Made by a program: the position numbers and the translations under genes. A DNA stretch of 47,333 bases from an uncultured Clostridium sp. (GTDB lineage: Bacteria; Bacillota; Clostridia; Clostridiales; Clostridiaceae): assembly GCA_900548455.1 (NCBI GenBank), contig URKQ01000029.1, forward strand, positions 1 to 47,333, given 5' to 3'. Shown here one piece after another: positions 24,796 through 32,530 of the stretch. The stretch's first letter is position 1; the number at the start of each line of letters is the position of its first letter. The notes beneath the pieces are model-generated. The model was not told where the DNA came from. It did not search any database and worked only from the letters and a program-made list of their open reading frames with translations.

Positions 24796-26046
24796 ATGAA
24801 AATTTTAGTAGTTGGAAATGGTGGAAGAGAGCATGCCATAGCGTGGAAGATTGGACAAAATCCTAAAGTTGAAAAGATATATTGTGCTCCTGGCAATGGA
24901 GGAACTCATTTAGAAAATAAATGTGAAAATATAAACTTATCAAATAAAGAAGATTTAGTTAATTTTGCTCTTGAAAATGAAGTTGATTTAACTATCATTG
25001 GACCTGAAGTATACCTTTGTGATGGTATTGTTGATTTGTTTAAATCTCATAATTTGAAGGTTTTCGGCCCTAGTAAAGAAGCATCTATATTAGAAGGCAG
25101 TAAAGCTTATGCAAAAGAATTTATGAAAAAGTATGATGTTAAGACTGCTGACTATGAGAGATTTAATGATGCTAAGAAAGCTATTAATTATATAAAGAAT
25201 AATGAGAAATATCCAATAGTTATAAAGGCTGATGGATTAGCAGCAGGAAAAGGTGTAATTATAGCGAAGAGTGAAGATGAAGCCATAGTTGCAATTGAAG
25301 ATATTATGTTAAATGATAGTTTTAGTGGCGCAGGAAAAGAAATTGTAATAGAGGAATTTTTAAGTGGAGTAGAGGCATCTATATTAAGTATTACTGATGG
25401 AAAAACTATTATACCATTTATATCTTCTAAAGATCACAAGGCTATATACAATGGAAATGAAGGACCTAATACTGGAGGTATGGGAACAATAGCCCCAAAC
25501 CCATACTGCAGTGAAAAAGTTCTAAAGGAGTTTAATGAAAAAATACTAGAACCTACTTTAAAGGGAATTAAATCAGAGGGCTTTGACTTTAAAGGAATAA
25601 TATTCTTTGGATTAATGATTAATAAAAGTGGTGTTTATTTGTTAGAATATAACGTTAGAATGGGTGACCCGGAAACACAAGTTGTACTGCCTCTTATGAA
25701 AACTGACTTTTTAGGCTTAATAGAAGCAGCTTTAGAAGAAAGGCTAGATAAAGAAACAGTTTCCTTTGAAGATAAAACAGCATGTTGTGTAATAGCTGCT
25801 TCAGGAGGATATCCTTTAAATTATAGTAAGGGAAAAGTAATTTCAGGCATTGAAAACTGTAATGAAAAAGTTTTTGTAGCTGGAGCGGTAGAAGAAAATC
25901 AACAAATAATAACTAGTGGTGGAAGAGTTTTAGGGGTTACAGCTATAGGAGATAATCTTAAAGAGGCTAGAGAAAGAGCTTATGAAGGATTAAAAAAACT
26001 GAATTTTGAAGGAATATATTATAGAACTGATATAGGTAGTTGCTAA
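24796..26046 (+). CDS. purD: GAR synthetase PurD
   Basis: A 416-residue ATP-grasp ligase that couples phosphoribosylamine to glycine. It begins MKILVVGNGGREHAIAW and has GPSKEASILEGSKAYAK, DGLAAGKGV, GNEGPNTGGMGTIAP and YNVRMGDPETQ. AGAGGTGA precedes the ATG. It is the last gene of the purine operon, and the terminator hairpin begins within its final codons. purB is not in this cluster. Confidence 0.96.
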   Translation: MKILVVGNGGREHAIAWKIGQNPKVEKIYCAPGNGGTHLENKCENINLSNKEDLVNFALENEVDLTIIGPEVYLCDGIVDLFKSHNLKVFGPSKEASILEGSKAYAKEFMKKYDVKTADYERFNDAKKAINYIKNNEKYPIVIKADGLAAGKGVIIAKSEDEAIVAIEDIMLNDSFSGAGKEIVIEEFLSGVEASILSITDGKTIIPFISSKDHKAIYNGNEGPNTGGMGTIAPNPYCSEKVLKEFNEKILEPTLKGIKSEGFDFKGIIFFGLMINKSGVYLLEYNVRMGDPETQVVLPLMKTDFLGLIEAALEERLDKETVSFEDKTACCVIAASGGYPLNYSKGKVISGIENCNEKVFVAGAVEENQQIITSGGRVLGVTAIGDNLKEARERAYEGLKKLNFEGIYYRTDIGSC

Positions 26047-26065
26047 GGCAGCTATCTATTTTTTT
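26032..26065 (+). terminator. Terminator of the purine operon
   Basis: A 12-bp stem with two G-U pairs (26032-26043 with 26048-26059) around a 4-nt loop is followed by a run of seven Ts. The left arm overlaps the last purD codons and stop. Confidence 0.88.
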
Positions 26066-26155
26066 AATGGAAACTGTAATTTAATGATTTGTTAATTTAT
26101 TTACAAAGATTATGTGGTAAAATTTATATATAAGTTGCAATAGATATTGTTTATT

Positions 26156-26183
26156 TTAACATATTCTATTAAACGTATATAAT
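26156..26183 (+). promoter_or_regulatory. Sigma-A-type promoter for the TPR gene
   Basis: TTAACA (26156-26161), a 16-nt spacer and a perfect TATAAT (26178-26183) lie 60 nt upstream of the TPR gene start. Confidence 0.55.
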
Positions 26184-26242
26184 ATGGAATATGCAAGTAA
26201 CTTATTTAATAATAAATATCAATATCCTAATTGGAGGAACAC

Positions 26243-28327
26243 ATGGATTATAATAAGTTTAATATAGAAGAAAAATATGATAGTTATAAAAATATATCAG
26301 AAGATGAAGCAAAGAATATACTAAAAAGATTACAAGAAGAAAAGCTTGATAATGAATATGATTATTCTGTGTTAAGAGGAAAAATACTTTTAAAGATTGG
26401 TGATACTACTAAGGCTATTGAAGAGTTAAAGAAAGCATTAAATAGTAAGATAACAGATGAAGTGTATGATTTACTATCTTTTGCTTATTTTGAAATTAAA
26501 GATTACGAAGAAGCCCTTAAATATATTAACTTGTCTTTTGAAATTACAGTGGACGAATATATTTATAATCATAAAGGTAAAATTTTAGAGGAATTAAAAA
26601 GGTATGAAGAGTGCTTTGAAACATATTACGATGGGTTAAAGTTTGCATTAGGTACTTATAGCAGTTATGGAGATGTAGAGATTTTTGGAGAGAATGTTGC
26701 TCGAATAGGAGGCATTTTAAAATCTAAATATATAAGTAAGATAAAAGAATTCATAAAAAATGAAGATTATTTCAATTTATATGAGTACTATATTAAGTTT
26801 CTTAGTGTAATAGCTAAGGAAGAAGAAAATGACTATTATCACTCTGTAAATGAGTATGTAGAATTTAAGTATTTAGAATTGATAGAAGAGGGTAAAAATA
26901 TTCTAATTAATAATGACTATTATCTTGAAATGATAAATATATATAAATTGCTTTATAGGATAGAAGAAAATTCTGAATATGAAGATAGGAAATACATTAA
27001 TAGAAACTATATTGATGAGAAAGTTAAAGAATTAGTTGAGACGCTAGTTGAAAGGACATCACTGCAAAGGGATGAGGATTTAATTTTAACGGTATTAAAT
27101 AGAGTAATAGAGCTTAAGAATAAGGACTATTATGGGTATCTATATCATAAAGGCTTTATATATATGAAGATAAAGAATATTGATGGTGGAATTGATGTTC
27201 TTAAAAGAGTTATAGATGCTAAGGCTTGTGATTATATGGTAAAGATACAAAGTTATGAATGTATAATAAAATCCCTAGAAGGATATGAAAAATATGAAGA
27301 TATAAAGGAAGAATATAAAGAAAATTTTTCTGAGTTTTTAAAAAATGATATGGATAAAATTAAAAATCACCCTTACTTTGATTTAGACAAAAAGTGTGAA
27401 TTAATTATTCAAAATTGTAAAAGAGCAATAAACTTATCACTAGATACTGGGTTTTGGATGAAGTATATGGAAGAGTTAGCTATGGAATTTGGAGATCAAT
27501 ATGAGGTTATTACAAAGAACCAATCAATATATAAAGTGATTTCTAACTATAATAAAGCTATAGCTATTTATGATAAGTTAATTAAAATAAGACCAGAATG
27601 TGCTAATGGATATTACAGAAAAGGAAGAGCTATAGTCTTAGTACTAAGATTATTAAATAGTTCTAAAAGCTCGTTAAAGGATGCAGCAGGGGTTCATAAT
27701 TTAGAGTGCTTTACTTATTCGGAAGTAATATATAACTTAAATAAAGCGATTAAGTTAAATTCAACAGATGGAAAGTATTTTAATTTAATAGCAAGAACTC
27801 ATTTTGAAATAGGAGAATATGATAAGGCTTTATCATATATAGAACATGCTTTAAAGTTAAGTCCAAATGATCTATTTATGAATTTAAACATGGTTTGTGT
27901 TTATATTAGAAGATATCAATATGTTGAGGCAGTAGATTATCTATTTAAAATGTCTTATAAAGATATGAATAGGGGAAGTGTTAGAAAAACCTTCTTACCT
28001 AGAAAAGAAATTCTCAACTTTTTAATGGGAATATTTAATCTATATCCAAGACAAGATAAGATTTATTATATTATAGCTTATTACTTTTATGCCATTGAGG
28101 AATTTCAATTTAATAAGTCCGTGAACTTTATAAATAGTGCTTTGGAAGAAATAGATGATGAAAGATATTATTTATTAAAAGGAAAGATTTATTATAGAGC
28201 TGAAGAGTACGAAGAAGCGTTAAAATATGTTAATGATGCAATAGCTATAGATGATCATTATGATGAAGCTTTCTTAGTTAAAGAAAAATGCGAGAAAAAA
28301 TTAATTGAGACTAAAATAGTAAAATAA
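26243..28327 (+). CDS. TPR-repeat protein, function unknown
   Basis: A 694-residue, acidic, soluble protein with no signal peptide. Tetratricopeptide-like repeats are clearest at about 35-100 (KIGDTTKAIEELKKAL, IKDYEEALKYINLSF), about 500-545 (IGEYDKALSYIEHALKLSP) and 640-690 (YRAEEYEEALKYVNDAIAID). The middle is helical and more divergent. Such proteins scaffold protein-protein contacts; no enzymatic motif is seen. The ATG at 26243 follows GGAGGA, so an upstream TTG in frame is not needed. It lies about 120 nt before the prepilin-like gene, and a functional link is possible but unproven. Confidence 0.88.
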   Translation: MDYNKFNIEEKYDSYKNISEDEAKNILKRLQEEKLDNEYDYSVLRGKILLKIGDTTKAIEELKKALNSKITDEVYDLLSFAYFEIKDYEEALKYINLSFEITVDEYIYNHKGKILEELKRYEECFETYYDGLKFALGTYSSYGDVEIFGENVARIGGILKSKYISKIKEFIKNEDYFNLYEYYIKFLSVIAKEEENDYYHSVNEYVEFKYLELIEEGKNILINNDYYLEMINIYKLLYRIEENSEYEDRKYINRNYIDEKVKELVETLVERTSLQRDEDLILTVLNRVIELKNKDYYGYLYHKGFIYMKIKNIDGGIDVLKRVIDAKACDYMVKIQSYECIIKSLEGYEKYEDIKEEYKENFSEFLKNDMDKIKNHPYFDLDKKCELIIQNCKRAINLSLDTGFWMKYMEELAMEFGDQYEVITKNQSIYKVISNYNKAIAIYDKLIKIRPECANGYYRKGRAIVLVLRLLNSSKSSLKDAAGVHNLECFTYSEVIYNLNKAIKLNSTDGKYFNLIARTHFEIGEYDKALSYIEHALKLSPNDLFMNLNMVCVYIRRYQYVEAVDYLFKMSYKDMNRGSVRKTFLPRKEILNFLMGIFNLYPRQDKIYYIIAYYFYAIEEFQFNKSVNFINSALEEIDDERYYLLKGKIYYRAEEYEEALKYVNDAIAIDDHYDEAFLVKEKCEKKLIETKIVK

Positions 28328-28446
28328 AGTATTTGTTTTTATAACTATTCTTTGGAGTTTCAAAGTTTTGATACAAAATATTTACAAATATGTATAATTA
28401 GTGTTTGTATGGATATACTCCCATATATAAGAAAGGGAGTGAGAAG

Positions 28447-28839
28447 ATGAATACTAAAAGTAGAAGAAAAAAGAAGGGGTTTACTTTAGTTGAAATGCTT
28501 GTAGTTATTGGCATAATTGGCGTTATATCTGCAATTGCAGCTCCTACAGCTATATCAAAGGTAAAAGAAGCTAAGGAAAAGACAGATATAGCTAACGCGG
28601 CTTCCATTGCCATGGCCGTAAAAGCTGAGATGGCTGAAGGTACAATTGAAAAAGATGGGAAAGGTCTAAAGCCCGAAGATATAGCCAATGAATATTTTGA
28701 TGGATCTTTGCCAATACCTAAGGCTGGTGGAACAGAGTTTGTAGTAACAGTAGCGGATAAGAAAATAAAGGTTACAGCTAATGGAAAACAACTTTATCCT
28801 CAAGTTACCACTAGTGAAAGCACTGAGCCTGGGCAATAA
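28447..28839 (+). CDS. Type IV prepilin-like protein
   Basis: A 130-residue protein with a class III signal: a basic leader KSRRKKKG, cleavage expected between G11 and F12, then FTLVEMLVVIGIIGVISAIA with Glu at mature position 5. The rest is a small, mostly beta/acidic C-terminal domain ending TEPGQ. The leader and length fit pilins or pseudopilins. A prepilin peptidase would be needed, but no assembly ATPase, platform protein or peptidase gene lies nearby. GGGAGTGAG precedes the ATG; an earlier in-frame ATG at 28405 lacks a ribosome binding site. A weak TTGATA-19-TATAAT lies upstream (28367-28397). Confidence 0.9.
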   Translation: MNTKSRRKKKGFTLVEMLVVIGIIGVISAIAAPTAISKVKEAKEKTDIANAASIAMAVKAEMAEGTIEKDGKGLKPEDIANEYFDGSLPIPKAGGTEFVVTVADKKIKVTANGKQLYPQVTTSESTEPGQ

Positions 28840-28888
28840 GGTATATGTGTTTTTTTTAGAATTTCGTATGACACCTTAAAAAGATAAA

Positions 28889-28953
28889 GCTCTGTAGTAA
28901 AATATAGTGATATAATATACAAGTTATGCTAAACAGTAAATGCATACAGAGCC
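28889..28953. repeat. Dispersed inverted-repeat element sharing sequence with 47210-47247
   Basis: GCTCTGT (28889-28895) is complementary to ACAGAGC (28946-28952) across about 50 nt. On the - strand the right end reads GGCTCTGTATGCATTTACTG, matching 47211-47230 on the + strand at 18 of 20 positions. No ORF is present. Confidence 0.5.
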
Positions 28954-28959
28954 AAAGAT

Positions 28960-28990
28960 AAAGGGATGTTTCGCTTTGAAACATCCCTTT
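28960..28990. terminator. Terminator between prepilin region and pfp
   Basis: A perfect 13-bp stem (28960-28972 with 28978-28990) around a 5-nt loop lies just downstream of the pfp stop on the - strand. It ends with TTT then A+T-rich sequence on both strands. Confidence 0.8.
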
Positions 28991-29010
28991 AATTTTATAT
29001 CATAGATAGC

Positions 29011-30225
29011 CTATTTTATTATTGCATAATTAGGAAGACCATTTTCATATTTTATTTCTGGTTCTCCTTGTATTAAAGGAAGAGTATATTCATAAGCTTC
29101 CTTAGTTACGTTATTACCTTCTTCATTAATCCAATCTGTTGGGAAATACTTAATAGTATTAGCAACTTTAGAAGTATGAATTGGTACTATTTCAGATTGA
29201 TATGGATTATTAGAAGTACGCTGAATAGACATCATATATCCGCTTGTACCATCTTTAGAGTATTTTAATCCTTCAAAGCCACAAGCAAAGGCTTCATCAA
29301 TATCTTTTTTAGAAGCAATGTGCATTGCACATCTTTGCATAGTTGAAAGTTCTATAGTTCTTATTTTTGTACATACGTTATGTTCTTTTAATAGATTTTT
29401 TAAGCAATTACATACTCCACCAAGTTGAGCATGTCCAAATTTATCAAAACCACAAGCATTCATCTCTCCAAGGAAGGTTCCATCAGCAGTTCTAATACCT
29501 TCAGATACAACTACCACAACAGAAGTTTTATCTTTTAGCTGAGCTTTAACATCTTCTATAAACTTGTTACTGTCAAAAGGTTTTTCAGGTAGATATATTA
29601 AATCTACAGCAGGCTCACCATTAAGTCTAGCTATGCATGAACTAGCTGCAAGCCATCCAGTATCTCTACCCATAGTTTCAATAATAAATACATTTTTTGT
29701 TTTATAAACACTTGAATCAAGTTTATTTTCTAGGGCAATAGTAGCTATGAATTTAGCAGCACTTCCAAAGCCAGGAGTATGATCCATAGATGGTAAATCA
29801 TTATCAATAGTTTTTGGAATTCCAAAGAATTTAACATTTAAATTATTGGCAAGGGCATAATTACTTAGTTTATGAACAGTGTCCATAGAATCATTCCCAC
29901 CTATATAGAAAAAGGTATCAATTTCATATTTTTGGAATATTTCAAAGAGTTTAATGTATTCATTTTCATTTTCTTCATGACTTTTTAATTTATATCTGCA
30001 AGAACCTAGTCCAGAAGATGGAGTATACTTTAGTCTTTCGATAATTTCACTGTCCATTTCTGACAAGTTCATTATATCTTCATTTAATATACCTTCTATA
30101 CCATTTATTCCTGCATAAACATTATCATAATATTTATATTGGTCATTAGCTCTAACAATTCCCATTGCACTGGCGTTAATTACTGAAGTTGGACCACCTG
30201 ACTGTGCAACTATACAATTTTTCAT
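29011..30225 (-). CDS. pfp: Diphosphate-dependent 6-phosphofructokinase
   Basis: A 404-residue enzyme interconverting fructose 6-phosphate and fructose 1,6-bisphosphate. Two residues that distinguish the PPi-using from the ATP-using type are visible: D112 in GGNDS (109-113), where ATP enzymes have Gly, and K138 in PKTIDND (137-143), where ATP enzymes have PGTIDND. The catalytic Asp is D141. The use of PPi makes the step reversible and saves ATP. AAGGAG lies upstream of the ATG. The gene is monocistronic with a terminator directly after it. Substrate preference should be confirmed because some PFP-like enzymes act on other sugar phosphates. Confidence 0.9.
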   Translation of the reverse strand: MKNCIVAQSGGPTSVINASAMGIVRANDQYKYYDNVYAGINGIEGILNEDIMNLSEMDSEIIERLKYTPSSGLGSCRYKLKSHEENENEYIKLFEIFQKYEIDTFFYIGGNDSMDTVHKLSNYALANNLNVKFFGIPKTIDNDLPSMDHTPGFGSAAKFIATIALENKLDSSVYKTKNVFIIETMGRDTGWLAASSCIARLNGEPAVDLIYLPEKPFDSNKFIEDVKAQLKDKTSVVVVVSEGIRTADGTFLGEMNACGFDKFGHAQLGGVCNCLKNLLKEHNVCTKIRTIELSTMQRCAMHIASKKDIDEAFACGFEGLKYSKDGTSGYMMSIQRTSNNPYQSEIVPIHTSKVANTIKYFPTDWINEEGNNVTKEAYEYTLPLIQGEPEIKYENGLPNYAIIK

Positions 30226-30441
30226 AAAAACACTCCTTCTAAATAGTGTAGCACAATGTTTTTAATTGCGACATATTGCTACTGATTATTGATATTTTTT
30301 TCGTTTTTCTACCAATTATTATATCAGAAATATGACAATAATACTATACAAGAATACTATATAAGTTGCAACAAGGATAGTTGGTTTTATCAATGAAAAT
30401 TTATTTTTAAAAATAAAATAGTATGTACATAATATGTTAAA

Positions 30442-30470
30442 TTACTTTTTATTAGTTAAAATGGTATAAT
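30442..30470 (+). promoter_or_regulatory. Extended -10 promoter for the WG-repeat gene
   Basis: TTACTT (30442-30447), a 17-nt spacer and TATAAT (30465-30470), preceded by TGG that supplies the TGn extension, lie 33 nt before the start codon. Confidence 0.6.
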
Positions 30471-30503
30471 ATTAAGAGAAGCATAAGAAAAGGAGGAATT
30501 TTT

Positions 30504-31496
30504 TTGAAGTATTTTCCTATAGAAATTAAAGAAAAATATGGTTATGTTGATGAGAAAGGGAGTGAGGTAATTCCATTTATTTATGATTATGCCGATGAAT
30601 TTGAAGGGGAAAAGGCTTTTGTAGAAATAGATGGATTATGTGGCTTTATAGATAAAGAAGGAGAAGTCTCTATTGAAGCTAAATATGATGATATAAATTA
30701 TTTTAATGAAAATAGAGCTTTGGTAGAAGTTAATCATATGTATGGATATATTAATGAACAGGGAGAGGAAGTTATTCCGTTAAGATATGAAGATGGATTA
30801 GGATTTACTGAAGGTTTGGCAGCCGTAAAGGTTTTAGGAAAGTGGGGCTTCATAGACCTTAATGGTAGAATTGTTATGAAACCTACCTTTGATGAAGTTA
30901 ATCAGTTTGACAGTAATGGATTAGCAGTAGTTAAGAAGAATAATAAGTATGGATATATTAATAAAGAAGGTATATGTTCAAGTGGATATATATATGACTA
31001 TGCTAATAGCTTTTCTCATGGGTTAGCAGCTGTAGGATTAAATAATAAAAACGTTTATATTGATGAAAATTTTGAAGTTAAGATAGATAAAGATTTTGAC
31101 TTTATTAATGATTTTAATGAAGATGTTGCAGCAGTTTCCCTTAATGATGAGTGGGGATTTATTAACATTGAAGGTGATTTTGTTATTAAGCCTAGTTATC
31201 AATGGACCGATAGTTTTAATAATGGTTATGCACCAATTTGTAAAAATGAAAGCTATGGTTTTATAAATATGTCAGGATATGAAATAATAAAACCTATATA
31301 CGATAATGTTTTAGACTATAGTGAAGGTTTATTTTCCGTTGAGGTTAATGGTAAGTGGGGCTTTGTAGATGAAAATGATAGTTTTGTAATTGAACCTCAG
31401 TTTGAAGAAGTTGAAAACTTTTATGATGGATATTGCAAGGTTATAACTACAAATGAAGAAACATATATAGATAAAAGTGGGAAAAAAGTTATATAA
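30504..31496 (+). CDS. WG-repeat (KWG) protein
   Basis: A 330-residue protein made almost wholly of nine full and one partial WG repeats of about 34 residues. Each has the core (W/Y)GFID-x-x-G, a strand such as VIKPxYD, then FxxGLAAV. Clear cores are YGYVDEKG (12-19), CGFIDKEG, YGYINEQG, KWGFIDLNG, YGYINKEG, EWGFINIEG, YGFINMSG and KWGFVDEND. There is no signal peptide and no extra domain. WG repeats are probably beta-rich interaction modules; their role is not settled. The start is TTG with AGGAGG upstream. It is followed after 31 nt by the M19 dipeptidase gene. Confidence 0.9.
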   Translation: MKYFPIEIKEKYGYVDEKGSEVIPFIYDYADEFEGEKAFVEIDGLCGFIDKEGEVSIEAKYDDINYFNENRALVEVNHMYGYINEQGEEVIPLRYEDGLGFTEGLAAVKVLGKWGFIDLNGRIVMKPTFDEVNQFDSNGLAVVKKNNKYGYINKEGICSSGYIYDYANSFSHGLAAVGLNNKNVYIDENFEVKIDKDFDFINDFNEDVAAVSLNDEWGFINIEGDFVIKPSYQWTDSFNNGYAPICKNESYGFINMSGYEIIKPIYDNVLDYSEGLFSVEVNGKWGFVDENDSFVIEPQFEEVENFYDGYCKVITTNEETYIDKSGKKVI

Positions 31497-31527
31497 TTTT
31501 TACTTGATATAAAGCGGGGGATAATAA

Positions 31528-32469
31528 ATGAAAATAGTTGATTTACACTGTGATACAATTGGAGAAATTATTGATGGCAAGGATGTTGAGCTAAGAAGTA
31601 ATAATTTAGCTATTGATATTGGAAAACTTAAAAAAGGTAATTCATTATTACAATTTTTTGCACTTTTTGTATACTTGGAAAAGTATCCAAAGGCTTTTAA
31701 TAGAGCTATGGATATGTTAAATGTATTTTATAAGGAAATTGAAAAAAACAATTATGAAATAGCTGTTGCAAAAAATTATAATGATTTAAAGAAAAATATG
31801 GAGGAGCAAAAGATTTCTGCTATTTTAACTATAGAAGAAGGAGAAGCTATAGAGGGATCAATAAATAATTTAAGAAACTTTTATGATCTGGGAGTTAGAT
31901 TAATGACTCTTACTTGGAACTTTGAAAATTCTATTGGATATCCTAATTGTGAACCTTCTTTAATGAAAAAGGGACTAAAGCCTTTTGGTATAGAAACTGT
32001 AGAGGAAATGAATAAATTAGGAATGCTAGTAGATGTTTCCCATCTTTCAGATGGAGGCTTTTGGGATGTAGTTAAATATAGTAAAGATCCTTTTGTGGCA
32101 TCACATTCTAATTGCAGGAGCATATGTAATCATCCAAGAAATTTAACTGATGATATGATAAAAGCTTTAAGTGAAAAAGGTGGCATAATGGGATTAAATT
32201 TTGCTAAAGATTTCTTGATAGAAGATGGAAGTATCAGTGCTGTTGATGATATGGTTAAACATATTAAACATATGCATAATGTTGGAGGAATAGATGTTAT
32301 TGCTTTGGGAACTGATTTTGATGGTATAGATCCTGAAAATTTAGAAATAAATAATATGGGAGAAATAAGTAAGCTTATTGATGGACTTATAAAAGCAGGA
32401 TTTAAGGAATCACAGATTGATAAAATTATTAGTGACAATGCACTTCGTGTAATTAAAGACGTTTTATAA
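31528..32469 (+). CDS. Membrane dipeptidase (M19 family)
   Basis: A 313-residue dipeptidase related to renal dipeptidase. The zinc ligands are visible as H7 and D9 (DLHCDT), E104 (IEEGEAI), H172 (VDVSHLSD) and H193 (ASHSNCR). GTDFDGI near the C-terminus is also typical. The family hydrolyses dipeptides, including D-amino acid-containing ones. Despite the family name it has no signal peptide here, so it is probably cytoplasmic. GGGGGA precedes the ATG. Confidence 0.93.
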   Translation: MKIVDLHCDTIGEIIDGKDVELRSNNLAIDIGKLKKGNSLLQFFALFVYLEKYPKAFNRAMDMLNVFYKEIEKNNYEIAVAKNYNDLKKNMEEQKISAILTIEEGEAIEGSINNLRNFYDLGVRLMTLTWNFENSIGYPNCEPSLMKKGLKPFGIETVEEMNKLGMLVDVSHLSDGGFWDVVKYSKDPFVASHSNCRSICNHPRNLTDDMIKALSEKGGIMGLNFAKDFLIEDGSISAVDDMVKHIKHMHNVGGIDVIALGTDFDGIDPENLEINNMGEISKLIDGLIKAGFKESQIDKIISDNALRVIKDVL

Positions 32470-32530
32470 ATTTTGTAGTTTTCTGTTAGTGTATAAATAA
32501 GATGTTTATTACAGATAAGGGAGAGATAAA

